Below, one piece after another: positions 53,535-63,265 of a stretch of DNA of 64,000 nt (position 1 is the stretch's first letter; each line of letters begins with the position of its first letter). Origin of the DNA: Candidatus Gastranaerophilales bacterium (lineage in GTDB: Bacteria; Cyanobacteriota; Vampirovibrionia; Gastranaerophilales; Gastranaerophilaceae). The notes under the pieces are model-generated. The model was not told the DNA's origin, did not search any database, and saw nothing but the letters and a program-made list of their open reading frames with translations. Location of the stretch: positions 1 to 64,000 of the forward strand of contig CALUYN010000008.1 of NCBI GenBank assembly GCA_944325025.1, given 5' to 3'. Position numbers and translations under genes: made by a program.

Positions 53535-55487
53535 TTATAGAGTTTCGGTATTTCCAATCGCATCCTCGTTATCGGTTACAATTTTAGGAGTAATCATAAT
53601 TATCATTTCATTTTTAGATTTCTCACTTGTTGTATCTCTAAACAGCATTCCAATTAACGGGATATCACCGAGTATAGGCACTTTACCTATTGATTTATGT
53701 TCTTCTTCCTGGATTAGACCGCCTATTACAAGAGTTTCTCCATCTTTTATTCTTACATTTTTCAAATCAAGATTTCTTCTTGACAATAAAGTCGCCGCAA
53801 TATAGGGACCATTTTCATCTTCGCCTGGGACCTGCTCTAAAATAGTCGCATATTCAGGTTTTATATTTAATGTTACATATCCGTCAGGGCTGATAAACGG
53901 AGTAATACCGACTTTTATACCTGCGTCTTCACCAATATTATAAGTTCTTGAAGCAACAACACCGCCTGTATATGCGCTCTGTTCAGTTTCTGTTGTTTCA
54001 ATATAATCCTGTGTTATATCAATTGTAGCTTCCTGCCCGTTAGTGATTAAGATTTTCGGGTTTGCAACAACACGACCTTTTGAATTTTGTATCAAATAAT
54101 TAATCGCATAAGAAATATTAACAGGGCCTTTATATGGTTTTAATGTATTTGAAACAGTTGGCGGATTAGAAGTTGTATCGTAAACATCATATCCATTACC
54201 TGTTATAAATATTGGGTGCATTGGATCTGTTTGAGTTGTAGAACCGCTGAATGTAGCTGAGAAAGTATTACTCATAAATGTCCAACTGTTATGCAATTCT
54301 TTACTTCCAGATTCATTCAATTCAATAATTGAAACTTCAAGATAAGCCTGAGGCTGTTTTTTATCAGTCTGGGTAATAAAATCTTTTATCATCTCAATTT
54401 GCTGTTCAGAACCGCCCATTATATTTATTGTGCCTAGCTGTGAATAATATGCAATTGACAAATTTTGAAGTCCAAGAGAAGCCATATCACCTGCAGCTTG
54501 TCCTGAAATTGTACAAGCAATTGTACCCTCATTCAACACCATATCGCCGCCGCCAGAGCTTCCTCCTCCGCCCATTGCGCCGCCGTCACCCGCTGCAGCG
54601 CCTGTCATTATGCCTGCGGCTCCGCCGGTTGCAGCACCTCCTGTTGCAGGAGCAGAAGCCGGTGAAGAAGCTGCAGGTGCAGCTGTTGCTCCGCCGCCAG
54701 AACCTGCGCCACCGCCCATTGCATCTCCGCCACCGCTAGCGCCTGATGCAGGCATTAACATATTACAAATCATATTTGCCATCTCAGCAGGTGTTGTATG
54801 ATTTACTTTAAATATTGTTGTCTGTGGTTTTTTATCAAATTTATCTACAATCTTCTGAGCTATAGCTACGTCATTTTTACCGCCGAAAACAATCAGTTCA
54901 TTTGTTACAGGATTTGTTGTTACAATTTGAGAATTTGAAATTCCAGATTTATTCATTGAATAAATATTTTTATTCAAGAAATCAGCCAATGCAGAAGCAC
55001 TTACATATTTCACTGGTATCAATGTCATATTTTGCTTAGCCAGATTAAAGTTGCTAGTTCCGGCTCCTGCAACAATGATTGTTTTATCTTGAACAACATA
55101 GTTCAGATCGTTTATTTCCATAACCATATCAAAAGCTTCATTCAAAGGAACGTCAACAAGGTCGAGTGTGACTGTGCCGGAAACCGAATTATGAAAAATA
55201 ATATTCATACCCGCTTTGTCTGCAAACATCCTGAGAACCTGTTTTACATCAGAATCTCTAAGACTTATGCTAATAGGGATATTCTTATCTGTGAAGCTTA
55301 CATCCCCTTTTAATCTCAAGGAATTTAGAGTGTTATCTTCATTTCGCAAAAGCGGTTTACCGGTTTCTTCACCATATTGCACAACTGCAGCATCTTCCAT
55401 TGCCACAGATGTTAACAAACCGTTAGATAACATAAATGTTGTTAACATGAATCCTGCAATTAATTTTTTCGTCATACTATTTTTCAT
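53535..55487 (-). CDS. pilQ: Secretin PilQ/GspD-like outer-membrane pore
   Basis: Outer-membrane secretin through which the pilus or pseudopilus leads. The 650-residue product has a signal peptide (about 1-30) and an N-terminal STN/secretin-N region with DVPLNEAFDMVMEINDLNYV. A Gly/Ala-rich linker (about 240-315) carries almost only Gly, Ala, Ser and Pro. A later N-domain precedes the C-terminal secretin domain (ISYAINYLIQNSKGRVVANP onward), with the canonical VPILGDIPLIGMLF near residue 610. The Gly-rich insert is longer than usual. The gene sits between pilP and pilB. Confidence 0.92.
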   Translation of the reverse strand: MKNSMTKKLIAGFMLTTFMLSNGLLTSVAMEDAAVVQYGEETGKPLLRNEDNTLNSLRLKGDVSFTDKNIPISISLRDSDVKQVLRMFADKAGMNIIFHNSVSGTVTLDLVDVPLNEAFDMVMEINDLNYVVQDKTIIVAGAGTSNFNLAKQNMTLIPVKYVSASALADFLNKNIYSMNKSGISNSQIVTTNPVTNELIVFGGKNDVAIAQKIVDKFDKKPQTTIFKVNHTTPAEMANMICNMLMPASGASGGGDAMGGGAGSGGGATAAPAASSPASAPATGGAATGGAAGIMTGAAAGDGGAMGGGGSSGGGDMVLNEGTIACTISGQAAGDMASLGLQNLSIAYYSQLGTINIMGGSEQQIEMIKDFITQTDKKQPQAYLEVSIIELNESGSKELHNSWTFMSNTFSATFSGSTTQTDPMHPIFITGNGYDVYDTTSNPPTVSNTLKPYKGPVNISYAINYLIQNSKGRVVANPKILITNGQEATIDITQDYIETTETEQSAYTGGVVASRTYNIGEDAGIKVGITPFISPDGYVTLNIKPEYATILEQVPGEDENGPYIAATLLSRRNLDLKNVRIKDGETLVIGGLIQEEEHKSIGKVPILGDIPLIGMLFRDTTSEKSKNEMIIMITPKIVTDNEDAIGNTETL

Positions 55488-55514
55488 ATCTGCTCCTGAT
55501 TGTTATTTTACATT

Positions 55515-56228
55515 TTATTTTTTATTGACTAAATTTTTTCTCCCGCCAAACTTGGTTTCCAGGTTAGAAATTGTATTAAAATTAATTCCGTCGCCTGTAA
55601 ACAATTCGCCGACGCCTGCTTTATAAATATTGCTTCCAAATTGAACAGTAACTGTATCACGTCCAATTGACAGCACTTTGTAACCGTTTATTATATCACC
55701 GGATCTGACAAGATAATCCGCCCCGCTGATATTTATAATTGCTGACGGATTTATACTATCAAACATTATACCTGATACTTTTGTCCCCATAACATCTGTT
55801 GCCGTGGAATCTACAACTATTGATTCCGGCGGGGGCAATAAATCAAAGTTTTTTGGTTTTGGTTTAACGACAATCTTTTCTGATTCCGGAAGAAATGGAT
55901 CTGAGCGCCCCATATCTTCAACAGACATCGCAACCATTGAATTATTGTTTTTTAATGCTTCTTGATCTGACACAATTTCTACATCATCGTCTTTTGCTAT
56001 TGCCGCGTCAACTCCATCATTGCCTACTTTAATGTCATTTTTCGGCAATTGCTCCGGAGATGGGATAGCAGTAATATCCTCAGAATTATTTTGAGTACAG
56101 CCAGTTGTATTTAGCATAATTATCGCCAAAAACACCACAACAAGCAAGACTCCAATCTTTTTGTTTAAATTCCAAAAATTATCTTTTATTAATTCTGTGT
56201 TAAATCTCTCTACAAAATTCCTACTCAC
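55515..56228 (-). CDS. PilP-like pilus assembly lipoprotein
   Basis: 237 residues. An N-terminal cytosolic stretch of about 22 residues precedes a hydrophobic segment with a lipobox-like LNTTGC near residue 44. An acidic linker follows, then a C-terminal beta domain that begins GRSDPFLPES, the GR.DPF signature of PilP, with VSGIMFDSINPSAIINISG and SGDIINGYKVLSIGRDTVTV. It would link the secretin PilQ to the inner-membrane ring. The start is GTG 56228, with GGTGG close upstream. First gene of pilP-pilQ-pilB-pilC. pilM, pilN and pilO are not adjacent. Confidence 0.7.
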   Translation of the reverse strand: MSRNFVERFNTELIKDNFWNLNKKIGVLLVVVFLAIIMLNTTGCTQNNSEDITAIPSPEQLPKNDIKVGNDGVDAAIAKDDDVEIVSDQEALKNNNSMVAMSVEDMGRSDPFLPESEKIVVKPKPKNFDLLPPPESIVVDSTATDVMGTKVSGIMFDSINPSAIINISGADYLVRSGDIINGYKVLSIGRDTVTVQFGSNIYKAGVGELFTGDGINFNTISNLETKFGGRKNLVNKK

Positions 56229-56393
56229 TTGCCACCTATTTCTTTTGTATCCGGTTTTATTATAGTTAAATATAATAATTACCGTATCAATTATTTAATG
56301 TATTTAATTCAAAATAAATACATAATTATAACTAATTGTTAGTTTAACACATTTTTTTATTTAGGGCAAAAATTTCAAAAGTATTAAGAAAAC

Positions 56394-57263
56394 TTATTGA
56401 AAATTATTCGTAACAGCGTAAATATATTCTAAAATCTGATCTAAATAATGTAAATCAGAATTTCCATCAAGCACAAAATCAGCATATCTTCTGCATGGTT
56501 TTACATATTTTTCACCTGCGTGAAGAAGATATTCCCAATGTTTACAAGCATTCTCTTCATCCTGATTACGTTCTGTTACTGCGCGTCTGATAATTCTTTC
56601 GCGTCTTATATCACTTTCTGTTTCAATATATATTTTAACATCAAAAACGTCCTTAACATTTTCATACATTGTTGCAATACCTTCTACAACAATAATTTTG
56701 TCAGAACTTACATCTAAAGACTCAGGGATAGAAACACCTGTGCCGTTAGGAACATATCTAGGAGCTTTAATATCAATTCCCTGAGAAAGTTTTTCAAGGT
56801 CTTGTTTTAACAAATCTAGCTGAAAACTTTCTGGGGCATCAATATCATAGCCGTTGTCGCGCAAATTATCGAAACTGCCGTACTGTTTAATTAAAGCCGA
56901 AATATCGTTAAAGTAATTATCAGTACTTAAAATTGCAACCGGCATTGAAAGCTGTTCAATAGTATTTTTAATTTCTTTACAAATTGTTGATTTACCTGAT
57001 GCAGATTCGCCTGAAATTCCAATTAAAAGGCGTTTGGAAGGATTATTAATTAAACGTCTTGTAAATCTGGTAATAAATGTAGGATTAACTTCTTTAAAAA
57101 CCGGCGAGTCACAGCGTTTATCATAAGCAAGAATTTGTTTAAATTTGGTTTGCAGATAAAACGCAAGAAATTCTCTGCCAGTCTTAGAATTGAAATCAGG
57201 TTTCAAAATCTTATCATCAGAATTTAATTCTTTATCAATTAATAATTGCATTATATCGTCCAT
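56394..57263 (-). CDS. Uridine kinase-like P-loop kinase
   Basis: 289 residues. About residue 78 the P-loop GISGESASGKSTICKEI starts a phosphoribulokinase/uridine kinase fold, with LSTDNYFNDIS (Asp substrate site) and EGIATMYENVKDVFDVKIYI. The N-terminal 70 residues are an extra extension that is not typical of Udk. It probably phosphorylates a nucleoside or a related small substrate. Transcribed divergently from atpD. Confidence 0.7.
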   Translation of the reverse strand: MDDIMQLLIDKELNSDDKILKPDFNSKTGREFLAFYLQTKFKQILAYDKRCDSPVFKEVNPTFITRFTRRLINNPSKRLLIGISGESASGKSTICKEIKNTIEQLSMPVAILSTDNYFNDISALIKQYGSFDNLRDNGYDIDAPESFQLDLLKQDLEKLSQGIDIKAPRYVPNGTGVSIPESLDVSSDKIIVVEGIATMYENVKDVFDVKIYIETESDIRRERIIRRAVTERNQDEENACKHWEYLLHAGEKYVKPCRRYADFVLDGNSDLHYLDQILEYIYAVTNNFQ

Positions 57264-57324
57264 ATAAATTTATGAATGTAATAATACATGAGAAAAAAAT
57301 TTTTTGCTAGTTTAATATAAACAA

Positions 57325-57375
57325 ATATTACATAAGGCATGTTATCGTCTTCCTATAACATGCCTTATGTAATAT
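57325..57375. repeat. 21-bp perfect inverted repeat upstream of atpD
   Basis: Arms 57325-57345 and 57355-57375 are exact complements, with a nine-base loop. No T-run follows immediately. It lies between divergent genes, upstream of the atpD promoter boxes at 57391 and 57413. It could bind a regulator or be a mobile hairpin. Confidence 0.85.
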
Positions 57376-57390
57376 AATAAGTATTATTAT

Positions 57391-57418
57391 TTGTTATTTT
57401 TTTTTCTTGTATTATAAT
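57391..57418 (+). promoter_or_regulatory. Probable atpD promoter
   Basis: TTGTTA (57391-57396), a 16-bp spacer and TATAAT (57413-57418), then a leader of about 20 nt with AAAGGAGAGGG before the ATG. Confidence 0.5.
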
Positions 57419-57420
57419 AA

Positions 57421-58854
<1,434 letters not shown>

Positions 58855-58916
58855 GGTCGATGCTTGACGACAAAATGGCAAAGTCATTGCAGGCATCAAC
58901 AAAAGCTAAGCTAAAC

Positions 58917-58950
58917 GCGGGAATGAGTTTTTGTAAACTCCCTCTCCCGC
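58917..58950 (+). repeat. Stem-loop in the atpD-atpC intergenic spacer
   Basis: Outer stem GCGGGA / TCCCGC encloses an inner stem GAGTTT / AAACTC with a TTGT loop. The 134-bp spacer between atpD and atpC is long for this operon. The hairpin lacks a T-run, so it may stabilise or attenuate the message rather than end it. Confidence 0.5.
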
Positions 58951-58988
58951 AAGCAGGCAACTAAGAGAACTTTAAGGGTATATATAAT

Positions 58989-59381
58989 ATGCATTTAAAA
59001 ATAATTACACATGAAAGAGTCGTATTTGATGAGGATGTTGATGAAATTTATACAAAAACATCTGACGGTGAAATAGGAATTTTAAAAAATCACGTTCCTC
59101 TTATGGCTGCGTTGGATATAGGTGTTACCAAAGTTATTAAAAACAATGATATAAAGTTTTTTACGACAATGGGCGGGGTTCTTCAATTTAAAAATGACGA
59201 AGCACTTATATTAACAACCACGGCAGAATGCGGTGATGAAATTGATGTAACCCGTGCACAAGAAGCTTTAAAACGTGCAAAAGCACGCTTAGCGGATAAT
59301 AACGCGGAAATTGATGCAAAACGGGCTGAAGCAGCTATTGCAAGAGCTATGGCAAGGTTAAAAGCAACATTAAATAATTAA
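58989..59381 (+). CDS. atpC: ATP synthase F1 subunit epsilon
   Basis: Regulatory and rotor subunit of F1. The 130-residue product has the N-terminal beta-sandwich (about 1-85; MHLKIITHERVVFDEDVDEI and GEIGILKNHVPLMAAL) and the C-terminal helical hairpin (about 88-130; AQEALKRAKARLAD and AEAAIARAMARLKA). It lies downstream of atpD in one unit. Confidence 0.93.
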   Translation: MHLKIITHERVVFDEDVDEIYTKTSDGEIGILKNHVPLMAALDIGVTKVIKNNDIKFFTTMGGVLQFKNDEALILTTTAECGDEIDVTRAQEALKRAKARLADNNAEIDAKRAEAAIARAMARLKATLNN

Positions 59382-59392
59382 TTCTTTTTTTG

Positions 59393-59424
59393 TTTAGGCT
59401 GAAATTTTAAAATTTCAGCCTAAA
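59393..59424. terminator. Palindromic terminator after atpC
   Basis: A perfect 32-nt palindrome, each arm TTTAGGCTGAAATTTT and its complement, with no unpaired loop beyond the turn. The stop codon of the decayed pilin cassette (59420-59422) lies within it. Confidence 0.7.
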
Positions 59425-59629
59425 TTCTATACGGGTAATCTTTAGATATCTCCCATCCGTCAAAGTATATTAAAGCAGTACAGCCTGCTATTGCATGGTA
59501 GCTGCCTTCTTCGTTTTTACAAGTTCTTAGCAGCTCATCTCTGTCTGTAAGATTATAACTTGCTGTTGAACTAGGCTTAAAAATAAATCCACGCCATTTA
59601 GCATAACTTATGGTAAATGCAATATTGGA
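59420..59629 (-). pseudogene. Decayed or silent pilin C-terminal cassette
   Basis: A 69-codon frame without a start, closed upstream by TAA 59630-59632. It ends TCKNEEGSYHAIAGC, then YFDGWEISKDYPYRI. The intact pseudopilin next to it ends NCHNNVGSYSC, then LQRNGWKFPKDYPIKF. The matched order of Cys, GSY, GW, KDYP and final residues shows it is a C-terminal fragment of the same family. It lies just downstream of that gene and in the same orientation. It may be a remnant of a tandem duplicate or a donor cassette for recombination. Confidence 0.65.
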
Positions 59630-59693
59630 TTACCAAAATGGTTACAAGTAAAACAGCTTTCCAGCACTGCGGATTATTCAAGTAAAAAGAAAT

Positions 59694-60518
59694 CTAAAAC
59701 TTAATCGGATAATCCTTTGGGAACTTCCATCCGTTACGTTGAAGTATAACACTGCAGGAATAACTTCCTACGTTATTATGGCAATTACTATATACACCAT
59801 TTTTATCCCACAAATGAGCATCACTAAACCCTGTAAAAAAACCACTATATTTAGCAGCTCTATCACTACGGTATTGAAGAATAAAAGTAAAAACATCTTC
59901 TCCCATAACTGATTTTCCTCGCTGTCCATTAACATCAACTACAAATTCAACATAAACATGGGGAGAATTCTTAGTTACATTAAACATAATACTTCTGCCG
60001 TCAATAAGCAAATATTTAGGAGAAACTCTATAATTCCCAGCGATATAATTTGCATTTAGAACCATATTTTTATTAACCGGGTAACGCCAAATATAAAAAT
60101 TTCCATCAGATCCGGCAAAGCAGTGCATCTTTGCATTTTGTTTACCATTATGAGAATCACATCTCTTAAGATTTATATATGGTTTAATATATGTATCCAT
60201 AAACTTATCATAATTAGAATAATCCCATTCTTCATAAGATCCATTGTCTAATTCGCTGCGTTTTATCAGGTTATATAAATCCGAATAAGTCTTTTTCAGC
60301 CCAACTTCTATTATGTGTTTTTCATGTTTTGAAATCATAACAGGAATTGTCATTGCCGCAATCACGCCGATTATTCCTAAAGTAATCAAAACCTCTGCTA
60401 ACGTAAAACCCATACGTACAGATGTACACGCAATACAAAAATTTGACAAAACGGATTTAGGAAAGAAGCTTAAAAGTGCTCCCCCCCCCGACTTGTCAGT
60501 CAATCTTAATCTTTTCAT
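59694..60518 (-). CDS. Prepilin-like (type II/IV pseudopilin) protein 3, in-frame homopolymer
   Basis: 274 residues. A GAAAGGAG site seven bases before ATG 60518 gives a proper start, MKRLRLTDKSGGGALLSFFP. The class III signal GFTLAEVLITLGIIGVIAAM follows near residue 37, and VDVNGQRGKSVMGEDVFTFI near residue 195 is the conserved late block. The leader crosses nine G (60481-60489), which keep the frame open: this copy is on. The C-terminal domain has Cys residues suitable for a disulfide. Expected to be assembled by the Pil system. The decayed cassette lies just downstream. Confidence 0.88.
   Translation of the reverse strand: MKRLRLTDKSGGGALLSFFPKSVLSNFCIACTSVRMGFTLAEVLITLGIIGVIAAMTIPVMISKHEKHIIEVGLKKTYSDLYNLIKRSELDNGSYEEWDYSNYDKFMDTYIKPYINLKRCDSHNGKQNAKMHCFAGSDGNFYIWRYPVNKNMVLNANYIAGNYRVSPKYLLIDGRSIMFNVTKNSPHVYVEFVVDVNGQRGKSVMGEDVFTFILQYRSDRAAKYSGFFTGFSDAHLWDKNGVYSNCHNNVGSYSCSVILQRNGWKFPKDYPIKF
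60481..60489 (+). repeat. Homopolymeric C(9) tract (G on the coding strand)
   Basis: Nine C on the + strand in the leader of pseudopilin 3, 5' flank AGCTTAAAAGTGC then T. The codons read Ser-Gly-Gly-Gly-Ala across the tract, in frame. One base more or less would shift it off. Confidence 0.9.
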
Positions 60519-60582
60519 GATGTGCTCCTTTCTATATACAATAAATTTATTATAAATTATTTATAAATATTTTTCAAGATTT

Positions 60583-60610
60583 TTGTAAAATCCGATACTT
60601 GTTATATAAT
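60583..60610 (+). promoter_or_regulatory. Promoter of the chromate transporter pair (probably leaderless)
   Basis: TTGTAA (60583-60588), a 16-bp spacer and TATAAT (60605-60610). The ATG at 60617 follows by six bases, where transcription should begin, and no ribosome-binding site is present. Confidence 0.55.
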
Positions 60611-60616
60611 GGTTCT

Positions 60617-61177
60617 ATGGAAAAGACTCTATACAATATATTCAAAACCTTTTTTAAAGTAGGGACATTACTTCTTGGAGGCGGCTATGTAATACTGCCA
60701 CTTTTACAATGCGAACTTGTTGAAAAACGAAACTGGATAAATGATGACGAATTATGTGAGTATTATGCCTTAAGCCAGAGTATACCGGGAATTATAGCAG
60801 CTAATACTGCAATTTTTGTAGGATATAAGCTTAAAAAAACAGCAGGTGCGTTTGCTGCAACAATTGGAATTACTTTGCCGGCTTTTATTGCAATAATAAT
60901 AGTTGCGAAATTAATTGAAGAAATTATTAAATGGAAATTTATACAAAGCATATTCTGGGGTGTCGGAATTGGCGTTGTGCTTCTTGTTTTCCTAGCCATT
61001 AAAGAGATGTGGAAAAAGAGTATTGTTGATAAATTTACATGCGGGATTTTCTTTTTAGTATTTATATTATCCGCATGCTTTAAAGCTCCGCCTGCTGCGC
61101 TTATTATATTATCCATATTTATCGGAATATGGATTGAATATCAGAAAAAAATTGAACATGGAGAAAAACAAGAATGA
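60617..61177 (+). CDS. Chromate transporter, half-size subunit 1
   Basis: Member of the ChrA (CHR) family. The 186-residue product has the family start FFKVGTLLLGGGYVILPLLQ and the region YALSQSIPGIIAANTAIFVG, with about five hydrophobic segments. It is one of two half-length subunits that together make the usual ten-helix transporter. Its stop overlaps the next start (ATGA). I chose the ATG at 60617 over an upstream TTG 18 bases away. Function as a chromate or other oxyanion transporter is inferred from the family only. Confidence 0.85.
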   Translation: MEKTLYNIFKTFFKVGTLLLGGGYVILPLLQCELVEKRNWINDDELCEYYALSQSIPGIIAANTAIFVGYKLKKTAGAFAATIGITLPAFIAIIIVAKLIEEIIKWKFIQSIFWGVGIGVVLLVFLAIKEMWKKSIVDKFTCGIFFLVFILSACFKAPPAALIILSIFIGIWIEYQKKIEHGEKQE

Positions 61178-61704
61178 TATATTTAAAATTATTTTTGGAA
61201 TTTTTCCATATCGGTTTATTTTCATTCGGCGGCGGATACGCAACACTGCCGTTTCTATATCATATTGCAGATGTTCAAAAATGGTATACAACCAAAGAGC
61301 TTGCGGATATGATTGCCATATCATCAATTACGCCGGGGCCAATAGGTGTAAATGTTGCAACATTTGCAGGATTTAAAACCGCAGGGATTTTAGGTTCGCT
61401 TATTGCAACAACTTCGGTAATTTTACCGTCGTTCATTATAGTTGTCATAGTTTCAAAAGTTTTAGAACAATTCAAACATAATAAATACGTACGGTCGGTA
61501 ATTTATACTTTAAAACCGGCAGGCTGCGGGCTTTTGGCGGCTGTCGGGGTCGATATGTTTATTAATAATATAAATATTCCGGGAATGGTTCTTCTTGCGG
61601 GATTGTTTTTTGCAAGTTTAACCGAAAAAAGGGATCCTTTATTCTATCTTGGAGTATCAGCTCTTGTCGGCTTAATTGCAGGATTTTTTAATTTGACAGG
61701 TTAG
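61174..61704 (+). CDS. Chromate transporter, half-size subunit 2
   Basis: Second half-length ChrA-family subunit, 176 residues, with the paired motif FFHIGLFSFGGGYATLPFLY and ISSITPGPIGVNVATFAGFK. It overlaps the first subunit by four bases, so the two are made together and should form a heterodimer. Its last 17 bases overlap the end of comM on the other strand. Confidence 0.85.
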   Translation: MIYLKLFLEFFHIGLFSFGGGYATLPFLYHIADVQKWYTTKELADMIAISSITPGPIGVNVATFAGFKTAGILGSLIATTSVILPSFIIVVIVSKVLEQFKHNKYVRSVIYTLKPAGCGLLAAVGVDMFINNINIPGMVLLAGLFFASLTEKRDPLFYLGVSALVGLIAGFFNLTG

Positions 61705-63223
61705 ACATTCTGTACTGCAGCGCCTGCATCACATGAGCTTGAGTAATATCACAAGAACCGTCTAAATCCGCAATTGTTCTTGCGAGTTTTAAAATTCTAT
61801 CGTAACGCCTGCCTGACAATTGGTATTTTACAGCTGCAAGTTTTAACATATCCATACTTTGTTTATCAAGTTTACAGTATTTTTTTATTAACTTTGAAGT
61901 CAATTCGGAGTTTGTTAAAATACCGTCGTCTTTGTATCTCTTTGCTTGAATTTTGCGGGCATTCACCACGCGGGCACGTATATCTTTTGAAGATTCAGCA
62001 GCAGAGTTTATATTCAAAAGTTCTTCTGCAGTAAGTCTTGGGACTTCAACCTGCAGATCAATTCTGTCTAACAACGGGCCTGATAATCTTGATTGGTAGC
62101 GGTTTATTTGAAAATCCGTACATGTGCATTGTTTTTCCTTATCCCCTAAATAGCCGCATGGACACGGGTTCATCGCACCTAAAAGCATAAACTTTGCAGG
62201 ATATTTAATAGTGTGTTTTGCACGTGCTATAACAATTTCACCATCTTCTAGCGGCTGACGGAGAACCTCTAAAACATTTCTTGGGAATTCCACCATTTCA
62301 TCAAGAAACAAAACCCCTCTGTGGGCAAGTGTAATTTCTCCCGGTTTTGGATTTGAACCGCCGCCGATTATACCGTTTGCAGAAGCTGTGTGGTGAACTG
62401 CTCTAAATGGTCTTTTAGTCATTAAAGGTTCATCAGAGGGCAATAGGCCTGATATGCTATAAATTTTGGTAAGTTCTAATGCTTCTTGAAGTTCAAGCGG
62501 CGGCAAAATTGAGGCAAAACATTTTGCCATCAAAGTTTTACCTGACCCGGGCGAACCTGTCATAAGCATATTATGCCCGCCTGCTGCAGCAATTTCTAAC
62601 GCTCTTTTGGCTTTTTGCTGTCCTTTTACATCTTTAAAATCGTAAAGATATTCTTGGGCTGACTTTTCAATTAAATATTCTGAAATATTGACAGTTGTAG
62701 GTTTTATAGGAGTATCTGCAAAATGATTTACAACATCTCCAAGATGAACAGCACCGAAAATATTCATATCGCTGCCTGCCAGTGCTGCTTCGCATGCATT
62801 AACCGCAGGGACAAAAACATTTCTTATGCCGGCCTCTTTTAAGCCTAATACAAGAGGCAAAACACCGGTTACACCTCGCAATTCCCCGTCAAGTGAAAGC
62901 TCGCCGATAAATGCACAATCCTCTATCTTACTTTCTTCTAAAATCCCCTCTTCAACAAGCAAACCAAGCGCAATCGGAAGATCGAAATTTGAACCCTCTT
63001 TTTTCAAATCCGCAGGCGCAAGATTTATTACAACCTTTTTGGCAGGGAACGTAAAACCAGAATTTTTTATAGCCGAACGAACTCTGTCGCGCGCCTCATT
63101 TATTGACGTATCTGGCAAACCAACAATAGCAAAACCCGGAAGTCCGTTCAAAACATCTGTTTCCACAGAAACTTTGTATGCATTAAGACCTATTACTGTC
63201 GCAGTTGTAACTTTGTTTACCAT
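61688..63223 (-). CDS. comM: Mg-chelatase-like AAA+ ATPase ComM/YifB
   Basis: Hexameric helicase-like AAA+ protein that aids branch migration in natural transformation in other bacteria. The 511-residue product has the N-terminal Lon-like domain (about 1-170; GLPGFAIVGLPDTSINEARD), Walker A GSPGSGKTLMAK near residue 220, and the C-terminal Mg-chelatase-type region (ARKIQAKRY). RecO, PilT and a ComEB-like deaminase are nearby in the window, which is consistent with but does not prove competence. Single gene, ATG at 63223. Confidence 0.92.
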   Translation of the reverse strand: MVNKVTTATVIGLNAYKVSVETDVLNGLPGFAIVGLPDTSINEARDRVRSAIKNSGFTFPAKKVVINLAPADLKKEGSNFDLPIALGLLVEEGILEESKIEDCAFIGELSLDGELRGVTGVLPLVLGLKEAGIRNVFVPAVNACEAALAGSDMNIFGAVHLGDVVNHFADTPIKPTTVNISEYLIEKSAQEYLYDFKDVKGQQKAKRALEIAAAGGHNMLMTGSPGSGKTLMAKCFASILPPLELQEALELTKIYSISGLLPSDEPLMTKRPFRAVHHTASANGIIGGGSNPKPGEITLAHRGVLFLDEMVEFPRNVLEVLRQPLEDGEIVIARAKHTIKYPAKFMLLGAMNPCPCGYLGDKEKQCTCTDFQINRYQSRLSGPLLDRIDLQVEVPRLTAEELLNINSAAESSKDIRARVVNARKIQAKRYKDDGILTNSELTSKLIKKYCKLDKQSMDMLKLAAVKYQLSGRRYDRILKLARTIADLDGSCDITQAHVMQALQYRMSNLSN

Positions 63224-63253
63224 AAACTAATATTACTACAAATATTTTTATTG

Positions 63254-63259
63254 TATAAT
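63254..63259 (+). promoter_or_regulatory. -10 box of a probable leaderless promoter
   Basis: TATAAT at 63254-63259, six bases before the ATG at 63266, with no clear -35 (best TATTAC near 63231) and no ribosome-binding site. Confidence 0.4.
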
Positions 63260-63265
63260 CAGGCT

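Noticed and set aside
59382..59693. An intact gene in the gap between atpC and pseudopilin 3
   Set aside because: The only coding-like signal is a startless pilin C-terminus with an upstream stop.
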